Source: Anabaena sp. FACHB-1237
GTDB taxonomy: Bacteria > Cyanobacteriota > Cyanobacteriia > Cyanobacteriales > Nostocaceae
Direction: 5' to 3'
DNA: 64,000 bases
Assembly (NCBI RefSeq): GCF_014696225.1
Contig: NZ_JACJPV010000007.1
Location: 90,780-154,779, forward strand
The notes under the pieces were generated by a model. The model had not been told where the DNA came from, made no database searches, and saw nothing but the letters and a program-made list of their open reading frames with translations. Positions 27,263 through 35,751 of the stretch are shown here, one piece after another; position 1 is the stretch's first letter; each line of letters starts with the position of its first letter. The translations under genes were made by a program, and so were the position numbers.

Positions 27263-28464
27263 AATATCACTCCTCAGAAGATATTATCAAGGTATGATGC
27301 AGATACTTTAAGACCGGACATTTGAAAGATATAGTTACTAAAAATATAATTAAATATTTCTAGTTTGGTAAGGTTCGCGCCTTACTGGGCTAACTACAAG
27401 CCGCAGTATTCGGTTTCTATTGTTGGAGGTTGTTTGTAAAGTCTAAATTAATACTAAAATCGGTGATCAGAAATCGCGGCTACAGGAGTAAAAACTGCCT
27501 AGGCAGGTTAAAAATCCTTGGTTGCTCATTCTTAGCCCACGCGGGTGGACTTGGTTTGTGTAGTAGCGTTTTCCTAACGGGAGGCGTAAGCCTTATGATA
27601 TTTGCCCAATACACCAATACTTTTAAAACGTCCTCCTAGATAGAGAAACTACTTTTACGTTTTTTCAGTTCTCATTTGATTAGCTACCTTTGAAAACGTT
27701 TTATTTGGTCTAATTTAGAGGGTGAACTGCCACAGAGGAACTATGCTTAGGTTGATTCCAACTAGGAATGCACTCTCATCTCAGAACTTTCAGCACTTTT
27801 CAAGGAGCTACACTTATTGAACTAAAGACTAATATATCACACACTTTCACATCTTGCATTACAGATACATTCTAAAATTGCTGATACTTTTATACCACAA
27901 ATGTTAGTATCTGACTATGTCTGACTATATTTTTGTTATTTAAACCAAATACTTAGACATAGTGCGCTAGAAGTCAAAGTTGCTAACAGCTAAAACAATA
28001 ACAGATGTTAATGTTACTAGGTACGCAAATTAATGCGATCGCTAACTGCCCGTAAGTATACCATAAACCTAACTTGATAAGCAAGTTAATTATGAATAAA
28101 TCAGCAATTCTCATTTATAAGATTTCATGACATAACAACCCTTGTGCAACAAGCTGTTTACAATTCTTAAAGATTCTAGCGCTGCTGCAAGCAGTTCGCT
28201 TAAATAGCGTAAACTGGCTTCAAAATGAGAGTTACTGGAGTGCTTTAGCTTGCTTTGTAGTACACTATACAAATACTTAGGTTGATTCCTGAACTAGAGC
28301 CTCCCTAGCCCTCTGTTCAAAAGGGTCAAAATCAATCAAAGTCGCTCTCTTTAAGGGGTATTTAGGGGGATAAAAAAGGTTTATATTTATAACTTAGCAA
28401 CTTGGGTTAATTATTTATTTTAGTTATAACAATTTACATCACTGAAGCAATACTCAAGATAATT
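27263..28464. other. 1.2-kb spacer between divergent genes
   Basis: No gene is supported here. A 69-codon plus-strand frame at 27430-27639 lacks a ribosome site and family features. The segment around 27535-27595 (GCCCACGCGGGTGGACTT and CTAACGGGAGGCGTAAGCC) looks like dispersed repeat debris common in filamentous cyanobacteria. A shared upstream box is at 27908-27946. The sequence CTTAGGTTGATTCC occurs twice (near 27748 and 28278). Confidence 0.45.
27908..27946 (-). promoter_or_regulatory. Shared upstream box, copy 3
   Basis: The minus strand reads GGTTTAAATAAC, a spacer, then TATAGTCAGACATAGTCAGA, giving two AGTCAGA half-sites exactly 10 bp apart. It is about 640 bp upstream of the barrel gene and 520 bp upstream of the Rieske gene, so its target is unclear. 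Confidence 0.35.
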
Positions 28465-29532
28465 ATGTTGCCACAAATATCATCTACATCGGAATTGAAC
28501 CCTGGAATGAGCCATGATGTGCGAAAATTAGGCATTAGTCCTGATCATTGGTATGTAGTTTGTCGTAGTAGTGAAGTCACAAATAAACCTGTAGGAGTGA
28601 TCATTTGGCATCAGGCGATCGCCTTATATCGAGATCATACAGGAAAGATTCACGCCTTAGAAGATCGTTGTCCCCACCGACAAGTTAAACTAAGTCATGG
28701 TAACATAGTTAATAATGAAATAGAATGTATATATCATGGTTGGCGTTTTAATAATACTGGACAATGTACGGAAGTTCCCTATTTAGAGACCAATCAAAAA
28801 TTACCAAGTTGTCAAATCCGCACTTATGCGGTAAAAGAAGAAAATGGCTTCATTTGGTTATATTTAGGTAATAATCCCACTAGTAGACAACCTTTAGAAA
28901 TACCAGAATGGGATCATCTTAATTATATTGCTACTGTATCTATTATTAACTGTAAAGCTCATTATTCCTACTTAATTGAAAACTTGATGGATATGTATCA
29001 TGGCCACCTGCATCAAGATTTGCAAGCGTGGTCACAAGCATCATTGCAAAATATAGAAGAGAACGAAAACCGTGTGGATGCCCATTATACTGCCCAAAGT
29101 TATTACCGCATAGACAAAATTTGGTCAATATCACAACTATTTTTTCCTGCATTAAGAAAATTACATCCTGAAGCATTAGATGTCAGTTATGTATATCCCC
29201 ATTGGGTATCAACACTAGGCCAAGACTTTAAAATTTATTGTTTATTATGTCCCATTAATGAAACTCAAACCAAAGCATATCTAATACATTTTACATCTCT
29301 TAATACCTTTTGGCGACTGCATAAATTACCAATTTGGTTTAGAAGATGGATTAAAAACAGCTTATTCGGTGCAGCCCAAAAATTACTAGATGGATTAGTG
29401 TTACAAGATGTGAAAATGATAGAAGAGGAACAAAATGCTTATCTGAAACATCCTAGTAAAAATTATGAGTTGAATCGAGCGCTGGTAAGTGTTCAGAGAC
29501 TTATGAAAAATCAAGTTGACAAATTCAGGTAA
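28465..29532 (+). CDS. Rieske non-haem iron oxygenase, alpha subunit type
   Basis: Such enzymes hydroxylate or cleave aromatic or cyclic substrates with electrons passed from a Rieske cluster to a mononuclear iron. In the 355-residue product C69 and H71 (RCPHR) with C88 and H91 (CIYHGW) bind the 2Fe-2S cluster. The segment ENLMDMYHGHLHQ (N173, D176, H179, H183) supplies the iron ligands. The rest resembles the pheophorbide oxygenase/vanillate demethylase branch. No ferredoxin or reductase gene is adjacent. The substrate cannot be told from sequence. The start is the first ATG; MSHDV at residue 15 is an alternative. Confidence 0.85.
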   Translation: MLPQISSTSELNPGMSHDVRKLGISPDHWYVVCRSSEVTNKPVGVIIWHQAIALYRDHTGKIHALEDRCPHRQVKLSHGNIVNNEIECIYHGWRFNNTGQCTEVPYLETNQKLPSCQIRTYAVKEENGFIWLYLGNNPTSRQPLEIPEWDHLNYIATVSIINCKAHYSYLIENLMDMYHGHLHQDLQAWSQASLQNIEENENRVDAHYTAQSYYRIDKIWSISQLFFPALRKLHPEALDVSYVYPHWVSTLGQDFKIYCLLCPINETQTKAYLIHFTSLNTFWRLHKLPIWFRRWIKNSLFGAAQKLLDGLVLQDVKMIEEEQNAYLKHPSKNYELNRALVSVQRLMKNQVDKFR

Positions 29533-29558
29533 CATCTGCTAAAAGAGCAGTTATGTTA
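29530..29558 (+). terminator. Hairpin at the end of the Rieske gene
   Basis: TAACATCTGCT pairs with AGCAGTTATGTTA around AAAAG. It overlaps the stop codon of the Rieske gene. No T-run follows, so it may act as a 3' stabiliser instead of a terminator. Confidence 0.4.
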
Positions 29559-29862
29559 TCGTACTTGGGTACAGTGTGTAAGTCTACTGAGAGCAATTAC
29601 TTGATATATATTCCCCAACTATCAAGTCTGGAATTAAGACTATCTATTTTCCATGGAAAAACCAAGCAAAGAATAAAACTCAGTAAAATCCCTGCTTTTA
29701 CAGAGTATTATTCTGTGCAAGAAAAATAAAGACATTTAATAAGTAAATGTAACATGGTTATTTTGTGAATTTTTGGGGAATTTTTGATGAATTTTTTAAG
29801 AATTTTTTTCCGGATGAAGCAAAAAATTCGAGTTTATTGTTACACTGAAAATAATAAGCACT
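29559..29862. other. Spacer without recognised features
   Basis: About 300 bp of AT-rich sequence. A short frame at 29784 (starting MMNFLRIFF) overlaps the next ORF out of frame and is not supported. Confidence 0.4.
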
Positions 29863-30243
29863 ATGAATATCAAATTAGATCACACCACACCCTGTCACCT
29901 AACCTCCTTCTTTGTCCTCTTGATGAAAGAAGGTATTACAGCAAACCAAATCATTTTCGGTATTGCTAAATTAGCTACAGAGACTCATGAATTAGATAAT
30001 ATGGTGACATCTATAGACTGTCTCCGCTTATTACTTGTGTTGTTACCAGCAGATAGTTGTGCAGAGGGTGTATCAAAATACATTGCGTCTTTAGCAGCAG
30101 AAGGTATTACCTGTTCAATGTTGTTAGATGCTTTGAGTTTAGCTTGTTATATGTGTGGACAATTTGAACCAGCGAAGTTGATTCACTTAACCTACAAAAG
30201 ACTACAAGCAGATGCCATAATTTCTCAAATGTTAAGTGATTAA
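29863..30243 (+). CDS. Hypothetical protein, 126 residues
   Basis: The predicted product is mostly helical with hydrophobic patches (LLLVLLPADS) and four scattered cysteines, and has no signal peptide. I do not recognise it. No good ribosome site precedes the ATG at 29863; MKEGIT (29923) is another in-frame start. The frame has amino-acid composition and a length that look like protein, and nothing overlaps it, so I keep it with moderate confidence. Confidence 0.45.
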   Translation: MNIKLDHTTPCHLTSFFVLLMKEGITANQIIFGIAKLATETHELDNMVTSIDCLRLLLVLLPADSCAEGVSKYIASLAAEGITCSMLLDALSLACYMCGQFEPAKLIHLTYKRLQADAIISQMLSD

Positions 30244-30801
30244 TATTTGGTGTTTTTAACATCAGAAATAAATATTAATTTTTGTCTAATGTCTAATTTT
30301 TGTTTAATTCTCCATGTTTTTTAACAAAAAAGTGTTTTCGTGGGTTTGTTGGTGCTTTTGTGTTTTGTGTAGTTTTTGTTGGTAAATTAATTGGATTTAC
30401 TGATCAAAGCGTCTCAATTTGTTCTTATTATTGTTGTTGTTGTTCATTAAAATACTCACTAAAAAGACTATCTCAGAGTTGTGTATTTCCACGCTGGTAT
30501 TTGCCTCAATAACGCTCACCAGAGATATGTTTTTAAGCACCTGAATGTGTTCATGATTATAACACCAGGGTGTTAATTATTTTACCACTATTGCATCTAC
30601 TGTTATTAAACGCTATGAAAAGGGTTGAAAAAGCACTGAAAATATAAGGTTCTCGATCTTGTTTTTGCCCTGTTGATATTCTATTAAAACTGTAAATCGA
30701 AGATGCTGTCTGCCAAATTGCCAAAATCACAGTTAAAATTTTTTTTGATCCCTTGCTTATTTCTATAATTGTGCATTGTGAATGTGAAGGTAAACTGCTA
30801 A
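30244..30801. other. Spacer without recognised genes
   Basis: An AT-rich stretch with short frames that do not look like protein. A small palindrome AACACCAGGGTGTT occurs at about 30560. The family B element begins at 30802. Confidence 0.4.
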
Positions 30802-30905
30802 TAAGCTGTTGTGCCTTTAAATTGAATAATTAATACAAGCAAGATGCTTGTGCTACTGTAACTTCAGGTTTTTTAATTATACAGTGAGTGCTGCACATTA
30901 GCTTA
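30802..30905 (+). repeat. Family B MITE-like element, full copy
   Basis: A 104-bp unit, nearly identical to the copies at 24600, 36870 and 39776, with ends TAAGCTGTTGTGC and GCACATTAGCTTA. It lies in a gene-free spacer. Confidence 0.8.
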
Positions 30906-31064
30906 GAAACATTTTAAAGGATATGATCCAGTATTTTAGTATTTTATTTAACATAATTATCAATCAAGATTCCCGACTTATGTTTTGATAGAGTTAATAG
31001 ATTGTAAGTTGGTATAAGCAGTAAGTTAGTTATGTGACACTTGAAAAACTATACTATTTGGATT

Positions 31065-31216
31065 AGGACTTACGCAACTGGCACATTAGTAGGGTGTGGT
31101 TCAACAACCTCACCAACCACGTCAGACAGTATAAATCATGTAAATAACCAAATTGTTGATATCTGATGCACCCTATAACAGATTTTTTTTAGTGTGACAC
31201 TTGCGTGTAAGTCCTA
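31065..31216 (+). repeat. Family C MITE-like element
   Basis: About 152 bp bounded by AGGACTTACGCAA and the inverse TTGCGTGTAAGTCCTA. It matches 39601-39748 over the whole length (shared AACCACGT, TAAATAACCAAATTGTT, GCACCC). No ORF. The last three bases supply the stop codon of the small minus-strand ORF at 31214. Confidence 0.75.
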
Positions 31217-31444
31217 TGGATGTTCAACGATGATGAGTTTTTTGGGAAATTTACGTTTACCATTATTAGCAGTTGACTGAGAATCTTGTTTAATTTGAGT
31301 TTCATACCACTGACTTAAACAGTATTCGGACCAACAGAAAGAGTATTCAGACCAGCAGAAGTCACATAGTCCTAGTTCTGCTGTATTTTGATGATGAATA
31401 GTCTGACTCAGGCAATGACGAGGACAATGAAGATAGCTAATCAT
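31214..31444 (-). CDS. Small Cys/Trp-rich protein, end supplied by a mobile element
   Basis: From the ATG at 31444 (GAGG about 9 nt upstream) the product is 76 residues, starting MISYLHCPRHCLSQ. It has a C-x3-C pair, a C-x2-C pair and a tandem FCWSEY repeat, followed by a basic tail. The cysteine spacing could bind a metal, but I do not recognise a family. The stop codon is the terminal TAG of a family C element, so the original protein may have been longer. The good ribosome site supports translation. Confidence 0.45.
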   Translation of the reverse strand: MISYLHCPRHCLSQTIHHQNTAELGLCDFCWSEYSFCWSEYCLSQWYETQIKQDSQSTANNGKRKFPKKLIIVEHP

Positions 31445-31521
31445 AATTTTTACCTCTAATAATAGGAGTCGCAGAGTCACAACTCCACACTCCGCAATTT
31501 ATACACTGAATATTCATTGAC

Positions 31522-31750
31522 TAAGCTGTTGTGCTTTTACGGCAATTTTCAGGTAAGTGAACCAAATTTTGATTCTGGTTTCGCGCAAAGACGCAAAGGA
31601 GTAAAGGCGCGAAGGAAGACTAAAATTAGTTTAGAGTGTGATCTAAATACATGAAAACGGCTGTAATTTGGATAATAGATGGAAGAAAGATGCTTGCACT
31701 ACGGTAATTTTAAGTTTTTTAGTTATACAGTTTAGCTACACATCAGCTTA
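31522..31750 (+). repeat. Family B element interrupted by family E element
   Basis: TAAGCTGTTGTGCTTTTA at 31522-31539 continues as TAATTTGGATAATAGATGG from 31664 and ends ACACATCAGCTTA at 31750. Removing the 124-bp insert and one TA restores a copy of about 103 bp that matches the one at 3432. Confidence 0.8.
31540..31663 (+). repeat. Family E MITE-like element nested in family B element
   Basis: A 124-bp unit, CGGCAATTTT to AAAACGGCTG, flanked by duplicated TA. The inner part (GATTCTGGTTTCGC, AGACTAAAATTAGTTTAGAG, ATCTAAATACATGAAAAC) matches the reverse complement of 61695-61816. Confidence 0.8.
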
Positions 31751-31831
31751 TTTATAGCACTTTTACTAACAATCAGCATATCAATTGATACTAAAGTTCA
31801 CAATTAGCTATCAGCTATCAGCACTCCGCAC

Positions 31832-31965
31832 TCAGGAATTGTCGAGTAAAACTTTTTGATAACGATATCCTGCAATTTCCCCATCTGTAACATGGGTATC
31901 ACGTTGAGCTACTAGGGTAATATGGTGACGTTGATGTAGGTATTTGAGTAGGTAAAATGTCCTTA
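31832..31965 (-). pseudogene. Glycosyltransferase N-terminal fragment
   Basis: The minus strand encodes IRTFYLLKYLHQRHHITLVA then QRDTHVTDGEI and a stop at 31832. The piece resembles the N-terminal region of GT4-type sugar transferases, where a similar segment follows the first beta strand. No start or remainder is present, and a family D element lies directly upstream. The family call is tentative. Confidence 0.4.
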
Positions 31966-32006
31966 TTTTTGTTCCTCTTCTGGTTTGAGGGTAGGGTTAA
32001 TTATTC

Positions 32007-32120
32007 GGCGTTGCTGATTAAGGGTATGATGAAAGTCTGACGCAGAGGCACTCCAGGTACACAAGAGTAAGATTTTCATTTTTGTAACTTTTGCATTTCA
32101 TACTCTAATTCAGCAAGGCC
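32007..32120. repeat. Family D MITE-like element
   Basis: GGCGTTGCTGATTAAGGGTA at the left and TTTCATACTCTAATTCAGCA at the right are imperfect inverted repeats. The same ends are at 35381 and 35501. It lies 2 bp beyond the stop of the ParB-like gene. Confidence 0.65.
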
Positions 32121-32122
32121 AA

Positions 32123-32926
32123 TTATTCTATCTGTATTTCTGCAATTTGTTTTAGTCTTTGGTAAGTGGCATCTGCAAAACCAGAAATTTTATGTTTACC
32201 TTTCTTAGTTGATATCAAAAGATTTTGCCAAGTTAACGTTTTATCTGATTGCTTCCAATATTTAATCGCTTCTAATGCAGCGTTTATCTCTGTTCGTTTT
32301 GCTCCTACTTCATTCAAAGCAATCATTATTTCTTCATTTTTTGCTGTTAGTAACTTTAATTTTGGTGGAGGCGGAGGTGGTATAGTTGGTATAATTTTTT
32401 CAATAAGTTTTGTAAGATTTTCTATCTTGTTTTCAATTGATTTTAGTCTGTTATCATAATCCCCCTTTTCTGTATTGATAGGATTAGGATTAGGAGAAGT
32501 TAATTGGTTCATTCTAGCGTAAATTGGTTTTAGTTTTTCATCCAATAGTTCACTAATGTTAGTTTCTTGATTAATTTCAGGTTTTTGATGTGGTGCTTTA
32601 ACTATTTTTTCAGAAGTCTCTATACCTTTGAAAAACTCAACTTGCTTTAATACTGCATCCTCTTTTTCAGAGGTAATAATAAAAGCATTAACAATTTCTC
32701 CCTTAATAGAATTTTTTTCCCTAGCTCTTACAGCAGCGTAGTATTCAAAATGTCCATCAATAACTTCATATTTTTCAAAACCGATTTTTTTGAGTACCAG
32801 TGGTTTTAATATCCCTCCAGACTCTAATATTGAATCAGCAAGAATATCTAAATCAACTTCTTTAAAGTTAGAACGAGGAACACTAGAGCTTACACTTTCA
32901 ATTTCTACAATTTCAAACTTACTCAT
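32123..32926 (-). CDS. ParB/sulfiredoxin-like protein paired with nuclease-ParA fusion
   Basis: The 267-residue product starts with a ParB/Srx-type domain (about 1-100), with FKEVDLDILADSILESGG, LVLKK and the IDGHFEYYAAVRAREKN helix in the place of the GERRxRA motif of true ParB. A coiled coil (about 150-175), a six-proline run and a C-terminal helical domain (about 195-267) with basic residues (STKKGKHKISGFADATYQRL) follow; the last could bind DNA. The ATG at 32926 has GGAGG upstream, inside the end of the ParA gene, with a 2-nt gap between the genes, so translation is probably coupled. The usual ParB helix-turn-helix is not evident. Confidence 0.75.
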   Translation of the reverse strand: MSKFEIVEIESVSSSVPRSNFKEVDLDILADSILESGGILKPLVLKKIGFEKYEVIDGHFEYYAAVRAREKNSIKGEIVNAFIITSEKEDAVLKQVEFFKGIETSEKIVKAPHQKPEINQETNISELLDEKLKPIYARMNQLTSPNPNPINTEKGDYDNRLKSIENKIENLTKLIEKIIPTIPPPPPPKLKLLTAKNEEIMIALNEVGAKRTEINAALEAIKYWKQSDKTLTWQNLLISTKKGKHKISGFADATYQRLKQIAEIQIE

Positions 32927-32928
32927 GA

Positions 32929-34299
32929 TTAAACCTCCATTTTTCTCATTACTTCTATAGCTAGTGCTTCAAATTCAATTGCAGATTGATTTGCAGATGA
33001 TTCATATTTGGCAAACTCAAAAATTGATTTAGGATCAGGTATTTCTAGGTTTCCTACAATTATACTTTTATGAATGCAATTGGATAAAGCTGATCTTTCT
33101 GTAATCATATTATCCATTAATGACAATTCATAACGTTTAGGAATTATATCTCTATGACGTGGATATGTATACTTTTGGTATTGATTATTGCTAGAAATTT
33201 TTGATGGTAAAACACCCATAATCTTAATAGGTTCTTTACCCATATTTTCCCTATTTTCATTAATTTCCGTTTTGATAAAGTTTTTTACACTTACTAAACC
33301 TTGATTAGAAAATGGTTTCAAATCTGAAGGAATAATTAGATAATCAGCAGCAATAAGAGAAGCTGAAGCATATAAATCTAATGATGGAGGTGTATCTATG
33401 ATAACAATATCATAATTATGTTTAACTAGTGCTAGTTTTTTAGCTAATCTAGTTGTACTTGCACTATACCTTGATAATTTTGCTTGATCTTTAATTAAAC
33501 TAATATGCGAAGGAATGACATCTATTTCAATTTCATTAAATCTATTTGATTTCCGAACAATATCGGGAATAAATAAATTAGTTTCCCCTGCATCTAGTAA
33601 ATGGAAAATATTACGATCTTTTAAATCATCATCCTCTTCAAATTCAAATTTGATTAATCCTGTGGCAAATGTTGTATTAGCTTGAGCATCTAAATCAATT
33701 AATAAAACCTTTTTCCCTTGATTACTTAATGCTGCTGCTAAATTAACCGCAACAGTTGTTTTACCGACTCCACCTTTATGATGATAAATTGCAATAGTTT
33801 TCATACAATGTTCCCTCTTATTTTCTACATCAGATACTTCAACCTTTATTTGTTTCTTAATTTGCCCATTTTTTAAACTTTCCCTACCAATTAACCTCTT
33901 AATTTCCTCAATGTTCCCCTCAATATCATTTCCATTACATTGAAAAACTAACTTAATATCACTCCCATATTTTTCATAAATTCTTATCTCCTTTCCATTA
34001 GTTAACACCCCAAAAGCTACATTTAAACTAGTTAAATAATGCCTTAATTTCAAAGTATGACGGTTTAAATTTTGACTGGGACTTTTTGCCTCCATAATAA
34101 TACTTAATGGTGAGTTTGCATCTAGTATAAAAGGTATTCTTTGTACAGCAAAGGCCAAAAAATCTAAGCGAATACTACCGAGTGCTACTTCTTGATGCCA
34201 GGTATCTGGTGTATATCCTAACTGCGGTAGCAAATATTGTACTATGAGTTTGCTTTCAACTTCGCTTTCATTACGGCAAAGTTCGGGGTTAAAAAGCAA
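32929..34299 (-). CDS. HsdR-N/PD-(D/E)XK nuclease-like domain fused to ParA ATPase
   Basis: This 456-residue protein joins two domains. Residues 1-110 resemble the N-terminal nuclease domain of type I restriction HsdR, with candidate catalytic residues E15 (EVESK), D46 (IRLDF) and E70/K72 (IIMEAKS), then FGVLTNGKEIRIYE. Residues 166-456 form a ParA ATPase with the deviant Walker A KGGVGKTT (K175, K180), LLIDLDAQANTT and VIIDTPPSLD. The start is TTG at 34299 with GAGG 9 nt upstream. A second site, GAGGG 9 nt before the ATG at 33804 (M166), could make ParA alone. The ParB-like gene follows. Plasmid-type segregation, a defence function, or an accidental fusion are all open. Confidence 0.8.
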   Translation of the reverse strand: MLFNPELCRNESEVESKLIVQYLLPQLGYTPDTWHQEVALGSIRLDFLAFAVQRIPFILDANSPLSIIMEAKSPSQNLNRHTLKLRHYLTSLNVAFGVLTNGKEIRIYEKYGSDIKLVFQCNGNDIEGNIEEIKRLIGRESLKNGQIKKQIKVEVSDVENKREHCMKTIAIYHHKGGVGKTTVAVNLAAALSNQGKKVLLIDLDAQANTTFATGLIKFEFEEDDDLKDRNIFHLLDAGETNLFIPDIVRKSNRFNEIEIDVIPSHISLIKDQAKLSRYSASTTRLAKKLALVKHNYDIVIIDTPPSLDLYASASLIAADYLIIPSDLKPFSNQGLVSVKNFIKTEINENRENMGKEPIKIMGVLPSKISSNNQYQKYTYPRHRDIIPKRYELSLMDNMITERSALSNCIHKSIIVGNLEIPDPKSIFEFAKYESSANQSAIEFEALAIEVMRKMEV

Positions 34300-34542
34300 T
34301 TATTTTTACCTCGTCTAAAACCTAGATTGTATTCAAAAGTCAGAATGTCAGTAATTGTAGCATAATTTCACGTCTTGACATAACTTATATATCAAAAGTG
34401 TTAAATCCTGCAATAAAACTTTACAATCTTTGTGCTTTACCCAGGTAAAATCTCTAACTGCTCAAATTTGGTATCATTAATGCCAATGCACAACTTGGAG
34501 AATATCATCAAAATCTCAATGTTCAACACTTTTGCTTTTATA
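34300..34542. other. Spacer upstream of the nuclease-ParA fusion
   Basis: About 240 bp that should hold the promoter of the fusion operon, followed by the family A element. I see no clear promoter or operator. Confidence 0.35.
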
Positions 34543-34646
34543 CAGCAGTTTCCGTTATTATGAGGTACAGATGTTCATGATAAAACCCTTGTAACACAGG
34601 CATCTTGCTTTGTTCATAGTGTACCTCATGTAGATGGAATGTGCTG
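34543..34646 (-). repeat. Family A MITE-like element, full copy
   Basis: 104 bp, CAGCAGTTTCCGTTATTATG to GATGGAATGTGCTG, flanked by TA on each side. It is the reverse complement of the copy at 21058. AT-rich sequence with repeated AAATATAAAT follows to 34810. Confidence 0.8.
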
Positions 34647-34810
34647 TATAAATAAATATAAATAAATATAAATATTAAACATAATTACTTGATTAATGTT
34701 AATTATGTTAATTATATTTATATATGTTTTTACATAATAATAAGACTTATGTTAATTTTTAAAATATTATATCTGATTGAACTTAAAAAACATATATCAA
34801 AGCTCGTGAT

Positions 34811-35215
34811 TTACCAACCTGACTCTGAGTTTTGGAAAACGTAAGTGGCTACTTCAATAATTTCTGCCTCGGTTAATTGATTTTTAAATGCAGGCATGGC
34901 GTTTTTACCGTTTTGAACTTGGGTAATAATAGCTGTGATAGGATTAGTTTTATAGTTTTCTAAATATTTTAAAAGTGCTTCTTTATGTAAGTTTTTATAT
35001 TCAACTAAGATGTTAGCACCTCCTATATGACAAGAAGCACAGTTATTATTAAAAATGGTTTTGCCAATAGGAGTTTCTGGTACAGGTAGATGAGATGAAG
35101 TAATGGTGGATGTTTCTGCTAAAGCTGGATTAATCAAGGTAAAATTAAATAATAAAGCGATGACTATAGCAAAGTAAGCGATCGCTAACCCAAAAATTGA
35201 TCTAATAACTCTCAA
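34811..35215 (-). CDS. Exported c-type cytochrome (cytochrome c6-like)
   Basis: From the TTG at 35215 (AGGGAAG upstream) the product is 134 residues. It has a hydrophobic signal segment (about 6-30, ending NPALAET), one haem site CASCH with HIGGAN after it, and a distal AMPAF that supplies a likely axial methionine. The ending TEAEIIEVATYVFQN is typical of cytochrome c6. The proteins of this family carry electrons between cytochrome b6f and photosystem I or oxidase in the thylakoid lumen. The sequence is diverged from canonical PetJ, so a c6-like paralogue (c6B/c6C type) is likely. The frame is open to 35323, but that extension does not look like protein. Confidence 0.8.
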   Translation of the reverse strand: MRVIRSIFGLAIAYFAIVIALLFNFTLINPALAETSTITSSHLPVPETPIGKTIFNNNCASCHIGGANILVEYKNLHKEALLKYLENYKTNPITAIITQVQNGKNAMPAFKNQLTEAEIIEVATYVFQNSESGW

Positions 35216-35380
35216 TAGACTTCCCTCATAATAAGCATTATTATCACATATTCCTATAGTAACCCAAGTTGCATAATAAAAAGATGAATTGAGGTTATCT
35301 AGTGTGCATTGTCCATACTGCAATTCTGCTAAGATTAGAAAAAATGGTAAGTTTATATTCCACTGAAAGGGTATCCAAAT

Positions 35381-35501
35381 AGGCGTTGCTGAATGGGGGT
35401 ATGATATTTATTCCGCGCATCAGCGAAGCACTTGCGTCAGACGCAAAGTTTCAAATTTAATTTTGAATTTCTCAATTTCATACCTGAGTTCAGCAATACC
35501 T
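35381..35501. repeat. Family D MITE-like element
   Basis: AGGCGTTGCTGAATGGGGGT pairs in inverted form with TACCTGAGTTCAGCAATACCT over about 23 bp. The interior has no ORF. It matches the element at 32007-32120 at both ends. Confidence 0.65.
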
Positions 35502-35751
35502 CTAAATGAAGTCAAACAAAGTTGTCTGCGATCTTATGTGAAGAGTATAGGATTTATAACAATTAAGCGCGATAAGGGGGTTCATCTTGTTCCATGCTAA
35601 AGTTACTTTTACTTCTATAAATACACTGCGACTAAACACACTACCAATAGCTTATGCTAGTCTTTGTAGCAATTGATTTCTTACAGGACTTATGCAAGTG
35701 TGATATCTTGAGTGGCGCGGTTAGGAACAGTTACCTGAAAAGCCATACTTA

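Noticed and set aside
27430..27639. 69-codon plus-strand frame
   Set aside because: No ribosome site, no family features, and it spans dispersed repeat debris.
30300..30512. 70-codon Cys/Phe-rich plus-strand frame
   Set aside because: Composition follows the T-rich DNA (TTGTTGTTGTT), with no start signal.
32040..32086. Minus-strand start MKILLLCTWSASAS in front of the glycosyltransferase fragment
   Set aside because: This stretch lies within a family D element and is in another frame from the fragment.
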